DNA of 43,626 bases from an uncultured Opitutaceae bacterium (lineage in GTDB: Bacteria > Verrucomicrobiota > Verrucomicrobiia > Opitutales > Opitutaceae): positions 1 through 43,626 of the forward strand of contig CAITEC010000068.1 of assembly GCA_903891325.1 (NCBI GenBank), read 5' to 3'. Position numbers and translations under genes: made by a program. Of the stretch, positions 11,278 through 18,979 are shown in pieces. The first letter of the stretch is position 1, and each line of letters begins with the position of its first letter. The notes below the pieces were generated by a model, which saw only the letters and a list, made by a program, of their open reading frames with translations, was not told the DNA's origin and ran no database searches.

Positions 11278-12560
11278 GGAAGCCTTGCGGGCCGGCTCGC
11301 GCGCTCGCGGTAGATCCGGCTCACGGTGTCGAAGACCTGGTCGACGGTGATCCGCTTCATGCACACGTTGTCGCGGCAGGCCGTCTGGCGGTTGTTGAGC
11401 ACGTTCACGCAGGGGCTGCAGACGATCCCCGCCCAGAGGGCGTGGTTGCGCGGGCTGGGCGCGGCGAAGAGCAGCGGGGTCTCCGGGCCGAAGAGGGCGA
11501 CGACGTCCACGCTGGTCAGCGCGGCGAAGTGCGCCGGCCCGCTGTCGTTGGTCACCAGGATTTCCGAGAGTCCGTAGACGACCAGGAGCTGCCGCAGCGT
11601 GGTCTTGCCGGCGAGGCACAGGCAGCGGTCCGACCCGACCGAGGCGACGAGCGCCTGGATGGCCGCCGCCTCGTCCGGGCTCCCGGTGAAGCCGACATGC
11701 GCGTCGGGAAATTCAGCGAGGATCCGGCGGGCCAGGGCGACGTAGTTCTCGCCCTCCCACTTGCGCAGCGGCAGGAGATCGCTCGCGTTCGCGTTGAGCA
11801 GGACCAGCCGGCAGCCGGGCTTGGGGCCCAGGTCGCGGATGATCCGGCGGGCGGCCTCCTCCTCGTCGGCGGTCGGCTGGAACTGGGGCAGGGGGGGGCT
11901 CGGCCGCGGGAGCAGGTCGAACGTGGGCAGCTTCGCCGGGTCCACGTCCAGGGCGGCGACCAGCGTGGCGAAGGTGATGCTCGTGTGCAGGTGCGGGTTG
12001 TAGAGGACCCGGTGCGTGAAGAGGTCCCCGCGGTAGGGTCCCTCGCCGAAGTAGGTGTGGAACCCGACCCGGGTCCGGGCGCCGGTCAGGGCCGCGATCG
12101 CCGAGGACACCCGGGTGAAGAATTCCATGTCGATGCACGTGTCGATCCCCATGCGCCGGATCTCGAGGATCCGCGAGATCCCGCTCGTGGCCATCGCCCA
12201 GGCCGAGTGGCTTCGCACCGAGAGGACGTTCGCCTCCGGGATGAGCCCGAGCACGTCGACGATGAAGCGGTTCTCCTCGAAGACCAGGAAGTAGACGTTG
12301 TCCCGGCCCACCCGCGCGACCGCCCGGCTCAGGGCCTCGTGCGCAAGGACGGTGGATCCCTGCTCGGCCAACTTCAGGAAGACGATCTTCCGGGGCGCCT
12401 CCCGCGGGCCGGCCGTCCGGAGGATGTCGCCGAGCCTGCGGAGCAGCGTGAGCAGCAGGCAGATCGGCACCCCCGCGATGTGGTCGATCCACAGGAGCGT
12501 GCGGGCCTTCCGGCTGAAGAAAGTCTTTGTCTCAGGGAGTTTCCCGGAACTCGGTGCCAT
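11274..12560 (-). CDS. glycosyltransferase family 9 (heptosyltransferase-like)
   Basis: A 428-residue protein of the ADP-heptose:LPS heptosyltransferase family (GT9, GT-B fold). The C-terminal half contains the donor-binding region with LVTNDSGPAHFAALTSVDVVALFGP, typical for the family. Near the C-terminus is a cysteine cluster (CSPC, then C and C in CRDNVCM) seen in a subset of GT9 proteins and possibly metal-binding. The N-terminus carries a hydrophobic segment (about 27-44) that may associate with the membrane. The ATG at 12560 is chosen because sequence further upstream in the same frame is arginine-rich and unconserved. It is first in an operon with the YfhO-like and MobA-like genes and is divergent from gspG across 130 bp that must hold both promoters. 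Confidence 0.85.
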   Translation of the reverse strand: MAPSSGKLPETKTFFSRKARTLLWIDHIAGVPICLLLTLLRRLGDILRTAGPREAPRKIVFLKLAEQGSTVLAHEALSRAVARVGRDNVYFLVFEENRFIVDVLGLIPEANVLSVRSHSAWAMATSGISRILEIRRMGIDTCIDMEFFTRVSSAIAALTGARTRVGFHTYFGEGPYRGDLFTHRVLYNPHLHTSITFATLVAALDVDPAKLPTFDLLPRPSPPLPQFQPTADEEEAARRIIRDLGPKPGCRLVLLNANASDLLPLRKWEGENYVALARRILAEFPDAHVGFTGSPDEAAAIQALVASVGSDRCLCLAGKTTLRQLLVVYGLSEILVTNDSGPAHFAALTSVDVVALFGPETPLLFAAPSPRNHALWAGIVCSPCVNVLNNRQTACRDNVCMKRITVDQVFDTVSRIYRERASRPARLP

Positions 12561-12690
12561 TCGGCGCTTTTCAAGACGATCGGTGGGCAAAACGCAAAGG
12601 AATTGCCCCGGCGCTCCCCGGGTCGCGCGGAACCTTCTCCGCTCCCGCGCGTCTCGACATTTGGGGCCGCATGGCCCACCCTCAACCATC

Positions 12691-13179
12691 ATGTCCCCAA
12701 CCCTATCCCCCACGCTTGACCTGCCGCTGACCGACCGCGAATTGGCCGAACCCCTCGCGAAGACCCGGCACACCGCGGCCTTCAGCCTCCTCGAGATCCT
12801 CGTCGTTCTCGCGATCATCGGCCTCATCGTCGGCGTCGCGATGTCGAACCTCGGCGGCGTCTTCAGCGGCGCCCAGGTCAAGGTCGCCAAGCTCTTCGTC
12901 ACCTCCGAGATGGAGATTCCCCTCACAAGCTACCGCGTGGACATGGGCGACTATCCCAGCGCCGACGACGGCGGCCTGAACGCCCTCTGGGTCGCCCCGG
13001 GCAACAAGGCGGGCAGCTGGCACGGCCCCTACGCCAAGGGAAATGCCGCCCCGCTCGACCCCTGGAAGCATCCCTACCAGTACAAGTACCCGGGCTCCCA
13101 CAACAAGGGCGGCTACGATCTCTGGTCGACGGGGCCCGGCGGAACCGACGGGGGCGAGGACAACATAGGGAATTGGTGA
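12691..13179 (+). CDS. gspG: T2SS major pseudopilin GspG
   Basis: The 162-residue protein is the main subunit of the type II secretion pseudopilus. After the class III hydrophobic helix it has the GspG-specific C-terminal region (YPSADDGGLNALW, then GPYAKG, DPWKHPYQYKYPG and a final GTDGGEDNIGNW), which carries calcium-binding aspartates in known members. The prepilin site is A-F-S-L-L-E, with alanine rather than glycine before the cleavage point and glutamate at +5, preceded by an unusually long leader of about 29 residues. An internal TTG would shorten the leader. It opens the + strand half of the T2SS locus; the next start overlaps its stop (TGATG). Confidence 0.9.
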   Translation: MSPTLSPTLDLPLTDRELAEPLAKTRHTAAFSLLEILVVLAIIGLIVGVAMSNLGGVFSGAQVKVAKLFVTSEMEIPLTSYRVDMGDYPSADDGGLNALWVAPGNKAGSWHGPYAKGNAAPLDPWKHPYQYKYPGSHNKGGYDLWSTGPGGTDGGEDNIGNW

Positions 13180-13667
13180 TGAGGAGGGGCTTCACCCTTC
13201 TGGAAGTCCTCCTTGCGCTCGCCGTCATCGCCCTGCTCGCCACCGTGCTCGTCGGCGGCTCGGCGACACTGCTGAGGGACCGCTCGGCGAGCATTGACGA
13301 TGTCTTCTGGAAGGCCTGCCAGGCCGCGCGGAAGGCCGCGGTGAAGACCGGCAACCCGTTCCTCCTCTCCTACGACGACAAGACCAAGGCCTTCGTCGTG
13401 GACGACGGGTCCGCGCCGAAGACCTTTCCCATCCCTCCCACCGCCAAGGACGTCGCCATCAACTTTCTGTCGACGAGCGGCGACCAGTCCGAGGTGCTGA
13501 TCGGCGGGGTCGCCGTCGCGACGGGCGATGCGCCGCCGGTCATCTTCTTCCCGGACGGGACCTGCACTCCCTTCAAGGTCCAGATCATGGAGTCGGGGAC
13601 CCCGCACATCCTTTCAATCGACCCGTGGACCTGCGCCCAGGTGCTCGCGAAGAAGACCGGCGCATGA
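13179..13667 (+). CDS. gspH: T2SS minor pseudopilin GspH
   Basis: A 162-residue type IV pilin-like protein with a short leader (MRRG) and cleavage motif G-FTLLE followed by the hydrophobic helix VLLALAVIALLATVLVGG. Position between gspG and gspI and length support GspH, a minor pseudopilin near the pilus tip. The sequence after the helix is divergent, so the H assignment rests partly on gene order. The start overlaps the gspG stop by 1 nt and the stop overlaps the next ATG by 4 nt, giving translational coupling. Confidence 0.8.
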   Translation: MRRGFTLLEVLLALAVIALLATVLVGGSATLLRDRSASIDDVFWKACQAARKAAVKTGNPFLLSYDDKTKAFVVDDGSAPKTFPIPPTAKDVAINFLSTSGDQSEVLIGGVAVATGDAPPVIFFPDGTCTPFKVQIMESGTPHILSIDPWTCAQVLAKKTGA

Positions 13668-14116
13668 AACGGGACGGCTTCACGCTTCTCGAGGTCATGA
13701 TCGCCCTGGTGATCTTCGCCATGACCGCCGTCGTGCTCGGGGCGGCGTACCTGAATGTGCTGATCAGCTACCAGCAGGCCGGTCGCGGGAACGGCGACGA
13801 CCTGGACCTGGGCTACGCCCGGCAGCTCCTGATGGCCCAGCCGGACCTGCCGACCGCCCAGGCCGGCGACAAGTTCGAGACTCCCGACGGCAACCTCGTG
13901 TCGTGGACCGCGGACATCGAGCCGACGACGACCGCCGACCTGTTCAGCGTGGCGCTGACCTGCGAGGTCACGCCCTCGGGCCAGGGCGCCAGCCGGAAAT
14001 TCATCCAGAACTTCATGCTCCTGCGGCCCACCTGGTCGCAGCCGACGGACCGCACCAAGCTCCGGCAGGACGCCGCCACGCGCATCGCGGTCGCGCAGGG
14101 CAAAAAGCCGCAATGA
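13664..14116 (+). CDS. gspI: T2SS minor pseudopilin GspI
   Basis: The protein has 150 residues with prepilin leader MKRDG and motif FTLLEVMIAL, the classic GspI-type N-terminus (VMIALVIFAM). The rest is a short globular domain with little conservation. GspI normally pairs with GspJ and GspK at the pseudopilus tip, and those genes follow immediately. ATGA overlaps join it to both neighbours. Longer in-frame starts (13625) only duplicate the end of gspH. Confidence 0.82.
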   Translation: MKRDGFTLLEVMIALVIFAMTAVVLGAAYLNVLISYQQAGRGNGDDLDLGYARQLLMAQPDLPTAQAGDKFETPDGNLVSWTADIEPTTTADLFSVALTCEVTPSGQGASRKFIQNFMLLRPTWSQPTDRTKLRQDAATRIAVAQGKKPQ

Positions 14117-14784
14117 GGCCCCCCCCGGACATCGCCCGCCGCGCCCGCGCCGGCTTCACGCTCCTGGAGATACTCCTGTCGCTGGCGCTCGCCAGCCTGG
14201 TGCTCGTGGCGATGAACACCTTCATCTTCTCCATGGGAGAACTCTGGGGCAGGAACAGCGAGACCCACCTCTTCAACCAGCACGTGAACGCGGTTGCCCG
14301 CTATCTCCAGGGAGAGTTCCGCACCGCGACCTTTCCCCCCGCGGCCCGCGCCAACTCCACCCCGATTGTCGTCGAGCAGATCAACGCGAAGAGCGGCGGC
14401 ACCGCCAACCTCCTGACCTTCGACCTGGTCAACGGCAGCCGGGTGCTGGGCTGGCCGGACAACCGCCCGCTCCCCGAGGTCGTGTGCTCGCTCCAGTTCC
14501 GCCCGGGCGAGGGCCTGTACCTGCTCTGGGAGTCCCGCCTCGAGAAGAAGTTCGGCGACGACCCGCCCCGCGAGACGCTCCTCACCCCGCTGGTCACGGC
14601 AATGGCCTACGACTACTACGACGACAGCTTCAAGCGGTGGACGACCGAGCAGGCCGTCCGCAACGACACCAACGGCAATCCCGAGGCCCCGCAGCGCCTC
14701 CGGCTCACCTTCACCTACGGGAAGCTGACGCGCGACGCGCTGGTTGCGATCCCGGTCGCGCAGCAGGGCATGCCCAATTTCTGA
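14113..14784 (+). CDS. gspJ: T2SS minor pseudopilin GspJ
   Basis: A 223-residue minor pseudopilin. The leader of 14 residues (MRPPPDIARRARAG) ends at glycine before FTLLEILLSLALASLVLVAMN, a standard class III cleavage site. The large beta-rich C-terminal domain and position between gspI and gspK match GspJ. Start overlaps the gspI stop by 4 nt; a single base separates its stop from the gspK ATG. The family forms the tip complex that primes pseudopilus assembly. Confidence 0.82.
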   Translation: MRPPPDIARRARAGFTLLEILLSLALASLVLVAMNTFIFSMGELWGRNSETHLFNQHVNAVARYLQGEFRTATFPPAARANSTPIVVEQINAKSGGTANLLTFDLVNGSRVLGWPDNRPLPEVVCSLQFRPGEGLYLLWESRLEKKFGDDPPRETLLTPLVTAMAYDYYDDSFKRWTTEQAVRNDTNGNPEAPQRLRLTFTYGKLTRDALVAIPVAQQGMPNF

Positions 14785-14785
14785 G

Positions 14786-15970
14786 ATGAACCGCCGCTCC
14801 CCGAAGTCCGGATCAATCCTCGTGATCGTCATGGTCACGCTGATCTTCACGGCGACCGCGCTGGTCATGTTCCTGGAAAAGGCGAACAACGACCTGGCCG
14901 TGGACGCGCGCGTGATCGTGGCCAACCGGCTCCGGCGGGAGGCCTATTCGGCCGTCGAGGTCACGCTGGCCACGCTCGTGGACTTCGGGCTCGCCGACAA
15001 CGGGCTGCACAGCACCGGCGAGGGCTGGGGCGACCCGCTCAAGTGGGCCGGCTGGACGCCGGACCCCGGGCACACGGTCGAGGTCTCCTTCCAGGATGAG
15101 AGCGCGAAGATTCCCCTCAACCACGCGGACTCCGCCACCCTCACCAATCTCTTCCAGGCCTGGAAGATGACCCAGACCGACTCCCAGCACCTCGCCGACG
15201 TGCTCCTGACCTGGATGCAGCAGAACTACATCCCCACGAACACCTTCAATCCCGACTACGAGCAGGGTTCGCTTCCCTACACCCCGCCCTACCGGGCGAT
15301 GCGCTCGCAGAACGAGCTGGCCGCGATCGACTACGCGAAGGACGTGTTCTACGACAAGCAGGGGCGGCCCAACGACCTGTGGTGGCGGTTCTGGAACGAC
15401 TGCTCGATCTACAACTTCCGAAGCCCGAACATCAACGCGGCCAACAGCGACGTGCTCGCCGCCGTCGGGCAGTTCGGGGACGACCAGCAGCAGACGATCG
15501 GCAACTACCTGGCCGGGACGGGCAACTACTCGAGCCTGGGGCCCCAGTGGTTCACGAACAGCACGGCGGTCCGTGGCGTGGTGGGGGTGGTCGGCAACAC
15601 CGGGTCCTTTGGGACGACCATCACCGCGCTGAGGATCCTGGTCACCGTCCGCGAGGGCCCCCACTCCCAGTACCGGCTGTCCGTCGTCGTCTCCCCGGGC
15701 ACCAGCGGCGCGAAAACCGTGCAAACGACGGCAACCAACGTGAAGGCTGGTGCGTCAACCTCGGCAACCGGTGAAACCACCGCGGCTGACAACACGCCCG
15801 GCACCCCGGCCCCCCCCATCAACCAGTCCCATGAAACACCCACCTCGGCGCAGGCCTCCGCCGCCGCGGCGGGCCCGGCCGCCCTGCAATATCCCTTTAC
15901 AATCCTAGAGGTTCTCGAGAACGATCAGATCCCCGTCCAACCGCCTCCGCCGCCGGCGAAGTCCGGCTAG
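14786..15970 (+). CDS. gspK: T2SS tip pseudopilin GspK
   Basis: A 394-residue protein of the GspK type: a short N-terminus, a hydrophobic helix (SILVIVMVTLIFTATALVMF) lacking the usual glutamate at +5, and a large alpha-rich domain. GspK members characteristically lack that glutamate and cap the pilus. Residues such as IPLNHADSATLTNLF and the NINAANSDVLAAV repeat-like segment fit the helix-hairpin-helix-like domain of GspK. The C-terminus is a long Thr/Ala/Pro-rich tail (about 320-394) that is probably flexible and not typical of proteobacterial GspK. ATG 14786 follows the gspJ stop directly. Confidence 0.82.
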   Translation: MNRRSPKSGSILVIVMVTLIFTATALVMFLEKANNDLAVDARVIVANRLRREAYSAVEVTLATLVDFGLADNGLHSTGEGWGDPLKWAGWTPDPGHTVEVSFQDESAKIPLNHADSATLTNLFQAWKMTQTDSQHLADVLLTWMQQNYIPTNTFNPDYEQGSLPYTPPYRAMRSQNELAAIDYAKDVFYDKQGRPNDLWWRFWNDCSIYNFRSPNINAANSDVLAAVGQFGDDQQQTIGNYLAGTGNYSSLGPQWFTNSTAVRGVVGVVGNTGSFGTTITALRILVTVREGPHSQYRLSVVVSPGTSGAKTVQTTATNVKAGASTSATGETTAADNTPGTPAPPINQSHETPTSAQASAAAAGPAALQYPFTILEVLENDQIPVQPPPPPAKSG

Positions 15971-15994
15971 GCGGTTGCCACCCACCCAACGTCC

Positions 15995-17158
15995 ATGCCC
16001 TCGCCGCTCAGCCTGCTCCGCGCCGCGCCGCCTCCCCCCCGGGTGGCGCTGCTCCCCGACGGGCTTTTCTTTGTGAGGGCCGTGCCGCTGGCGGCCGGCG
16101 GCGATGACGCCGGGGCCCCCCCGCAGGACGTGGCCGCGCAGGTGGAGCTCGCTCTTGAGGGCCTGTCGCCCTTTCCCCTGTCCCAGGTCTACCACGGCTA
16201 TTACTGGGTCCCCGGCTCCCGGCATGCGCTCGCCTTCGCGGCCTACCGGCGGCGCTTCCCGGCCGAGGAGGTCGCCGGGTGGCAGGGCGCGCAGGTCGTC
16301 CTCCCATCCTTTGCCGCGCTCCTGGGCGCCGAGGTTGCGCCGGCCACGACGATTGTCTCCACCGCGCCCGACGGTCTGACCGGGATCCACTGGGGCGACG
16401 GCCCGGTGCCCACCGGGGTCGCCTTCCAGTCCCTCCCCGCGGAGGCCACGGACGAGGACCGCGCCCGGGCGCGCAACGCCCTCTTTCGGGCGCTCGGGGA
16501 CGCGAAGGCGGTCGTGGAGCTCGCGGAGCCCCCGTCGGCCCAGTCCTCGCGCAGCGACCGCGAGATCGTCTTTCGGTCCGGCGAGACCGTTTCCCGGCTG
16601 CCGGCGGCGGCGGCGGCCGGCCTGGACGTTCGCGACAAGGTCGAACTCGCCGCCCTGAGGCGCGCGCGCAGGCGCGACGTCGTCATCTGGCGGGTCGCCA
16701 TGGGCTGCGTCGCCGCGTTTGTCGTCATGGCGGCCTGCGAGCTGCTCCTGGTCGGCGGCGGGATCTGGCAGGGGACCCGGCTCAAGGTCGTCCGCCTCCA
16801 GTCCCCGGTTGTGGACAACATCATGACCGCCCAGGACATCGCCCGGCGGATCAACGAGCTCTCGACCCAGCGGCTGCTGCCGATCGAGATGATCCGGCTG
16901 GTCCATCCCCGGCGCTTCGGGACGGGGATCACCTTCCTGCGCGCCTCCACGAGCGGTCTCTACACGCTGACGGTCGACGCGCAGACCTCGAACCCCGGCG
17001 AGATCAGCACCTACCGGAGCAGCCTGGAGGCGCTTCCGGCCTGCGACAAGGTGGAGATCCGGGACCTGCGCACCCAGAACAACGTCGCCTCGTTCACGCT
17101 GGTGATCGACTTCAAGCCGGGCAGCCTTGCGCCCGCGCCCGTTCCGCCCGCCTCATGA
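15995..17158 (+). CDS. gspL: T2SS GspL-like inner-membrane protein
   Basis: The protein has 387 residues with one membrane helix (about 230-250, WRVAMGCVAAFVVMAACELLLV), a cytoplasmic N-terminal domain of about 220 residues and a periplasmic ferredoxin-like C-terminal domain. This layout and its position before gspM fit GspL, which docks the ATPase GspE to the inner-membrane platform. The cytoplasmic domain is shorter and poorly conserved compared with proteobacterial GspL, so the assignment leans on topology and synteny. PilN-like proteins have a similar C-terminal fold. It overlaps gspM by 4 nt (ATGA). Confidence 0.7.
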   Translation: MPSPLSLLRAAPPPPRVALLPDGLFFVRAVPLAAGGDDAGAPPQDVAAQVELALEGLSPFPLSQVYHGYYWVPGSRHALAFAAYRRRFPAEEVAGWQGAQVVLPSFAALLGAEVAPATTIVSTAPDGLTGIHWGDGPVPTGVAFQSLPAEATDEDRARARNALFRALGDAKAVVELAEPPSAQSSRSDREIVFRSGETVSRLPAAAAAGLDVRDKVELAALRRARRRDVVIWRVAMGCVAAFVVMAACELLLVGGGIWQGTRLKVVRLQSPVVDNIMTAQDIARRINELSTQRLLPIEMIRLVHPRRFGTGITFLRASTSGLYTLTVDAQTSNPGEISTYRSSLEALPACDKVEIRDLRTQNNVASFTLVIDFKPGSLAPAPVPPAS

Positions 17159-17703
17159 TCGCCACACTGAGAGCCTATTTTTTCGGCCGGCCCGCGCGGG
17201 AGAAGATCCTGCTCGTCGCCCTGGTCCTGATCGTGGCGGTTCTCTGGCTGTCGAACCTCGCCCGCCGGATGGACCGCCTCCGGCATGACGTCTACCAGAC
17301 CTCGCTGAAGCTCGAGGAGCAGAAGACGTGGCTCTCGCACCGGCTGGCGATCGAGAACTCCGCCCGGAAGGCCGCCGGCATCTTCGACCCGGCCAAGACC
17401 CTGGACAGCACGCAGCTTCTCGCGGCCGTCAACTCGATCGCCGGCGACGTGGACCTGCGGACGACGACCAGCGGCGGCGCCCAGGACGTGAGCACCGGCC
17501 AGTTCGCGGTCCACACGGTGGAGTTCAACATCACCAAGGTGGACTGGGGCACGCTGCAGGCCTTCTACACGGCCCTCCAGAAGCGCGCCCCCTACATCGG
17601 GATCGACCAGTTCCAGCTCGGGGCGGACCGGGCCAACCCGAGCCTGCTCAACGCGAGCCTGAGGATATCGTCAGTCGAGATTGTCCGCGGCCAGCTTCCC
17701 TGA
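17155..17703 (+). CDS. gspM: T2SS GspM/PilO-like inner-membrane protein
   Basis: The protein has 182 residues with an N-terminal cytoplasmic stub, one membrane helix (about 19-37, ILLVALVLIVAVLWLSNL), a coiled-coil segment and a periplasmic ferredoxin-like domain. It has the size and shape of GspM, the partner of GspL in the assembly platform. Sequence identity to characterised GspM is too low to read directly; topology and gene order carry the call. It is last in the + strand half-operon and converges on gspF with a 15-bp gap that has no obvious terminator. Confidence 0.7.
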   Translation: MIATLRAYFFGRPAREKILLVALVLIVAVLWLSNLARRMDRLRHDVYQTSLKLEEQKTWLSHRLAIENSARKAAGIFDPAKTLDSTQLLAAVNSIAGDVDLRTTTSGGAQDVSTGQFAVHTVEFNITKVDWGTLQAFYTALQKRAPYIGIDQFQLGADRANPSLLNASLRISSVEIVRGQLP

Positions 17704-17718
17704 TCGGGCGCCGCGGGA

Positions 17719-18975
17719 TCACTGGAAGCTCGAGCTGACCGAGAACACGGCGCTCACGATCGCGAAGGCGATGAAGCCCACGAAGACGAAGACGGCCATC
17801 AGGACGCCGCTGGCGATCACAGTGGTGAAGGTGCTGAGCTGGTTCGAGATGATCTTCCGGTAGGTGACCGAGATCGCCTTCAGGCTGGGGACCACATTGC
17901 CCGTGTTCTCGCCGACGCTCAGCCGGTCCAGGACCAGGTCCGGGAAGCACCCGGTGCGCGTGAGCGCGAGCGACAGGGACTCGCCCTCCAGGACCCGCGC
18001 GGTCGCCTCGTTAAAGGCCTTCTGGTGGACCCGGTTTGAAATCTGCCGCTCGGTCATCCGCAGGGCCTCTGCCGCGGTGATCCCGTTCTCGAGGAGGACG
18101 CTCAGGGTCTGGCTGAACGACATCACCGTCTGCGCTACGACGAATTGCCCGACGAGCGGCAGCCGAAGCAGCCAGGCGTCGATGGCCGCGCGCCCCGGGT
18201 CGGTCGCGTACCAGCGCCAGAGGGAGACCGCCGCGAAGGCCGCCGCGCCCAGGACGAAGATGCCGTAGTGGAGCGCGAGGTCCGAGGCGCTGACCAGGAT
18301 CTGGGTGGAGAGGGGCAGCTTGCCGCCAAGCGAGGAGAGCAGGGTCTGGAGCCGGGGAAGCAGGAAAAACAGAAAGAAGAGGATCACGCCGCCGGCGACG
18401 AATACCATGAAGACCGGATAGGCGAGGGCGGTCAGGAGCTGGCGCCTGAGCTCGCGCTGCTCGGTGAGGTGGGTGATGATCCGGGCCACCGTGTCGTTGA
18501 GCGATCCGGTCGCCTCGCCCGCATGGATCAGGTTGACGGTCCCCGTGTCGAAGACCACGGGATAATTGCCCATTGCGCGCGAGAGGGGTGCCCCCTCGCT
18601 GATCTGCTCCCAAAGCCCGGTGCAAAGCGCGCGCAGCTTCGGCTCCTTGATCCGGGCCGACAGGAGCCGCACGGCCTCGCCGGCCGACAGGCCGCTGGTC
18701 GTCAGGTCGTGAAGCGACTCGAGGAAGGGGAGGCGCTCCTTGCGGCCCGGCGCCGCGGGGCCGCCCTTTGCGGCGGGGCTGGAGGCCTTTTCCTTCTTCG
18801 CCCGTTTCGATGAGACCGCCGCCGCCGCGGCAGCGCCGGCGGTCTCCTCAATGCCGGTCACCTGCATCCCGCGGCCGGAGAGGATCCTCAGCGCGTCCTT
18901 GCGGCTGGGGGCATCCAGGGTGGCGGCGGCGGACTTCCCGTCCCTGTCGCGGGCCGTGTAGGTGAAGCGCGGCAT
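17719..18975 (-). CDS. gspF: T2SS inner-membrane platform protein GspF
   Basis: A 418-residue GspF/PilC-type polytopic protein. It starts with the family N-terminus PRFTYTARDRDGK and has two repeated T2SSF domains (about 80-205 and 285-405), each with conserved GESL-like loops and three membrane helices in total. GspF couples the GspE ATPase to pseudopilin extraction from the membrane. An Ala/Lys-rich linker lies near 55-80. Its ATG follows the gspE stop by 4 nt, so gspE and gspF are co-transcribed on the minus strand. Confidence 0.92.
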   Translation of the reverse strand: MPRFTYTARDRDGKSAAATLDAPSRKDALRILSGRGMQVTGIEETAGAAAAAAVSSKRAKKEKASSPAAKGGPAAPGRKERLPFLESLHDLTTSGLSAGEAVRLLSARIKEPKLRALCTGLWEQISEGAPLSRAMGNYPVVFDTGTVNLIHAGEATGSLNDTVARIITHLTEQRELRRQLLTALAYPVFMVFVAGGVILFFLFFLLPRLQTLLSSLGGKLPLSTQILVSASDLALHYGIFVLGAAAFAAVSLWRWYATDPGRAAIDAWLLRLPLVGQFVVAQTVMSFSQTLSVLLENGITAAEALRMTERQISNRVHQKAFNEATARVLEGESLSLALTRTGCFPDLVLDRLSVGENTGNVVPSLKAISVTYRKIISNQLSTFTTVIASGVLMAVFVFVGFIAFAIVSAVFSVSSSFQ

Positions 18976-18979
18976 CGGC

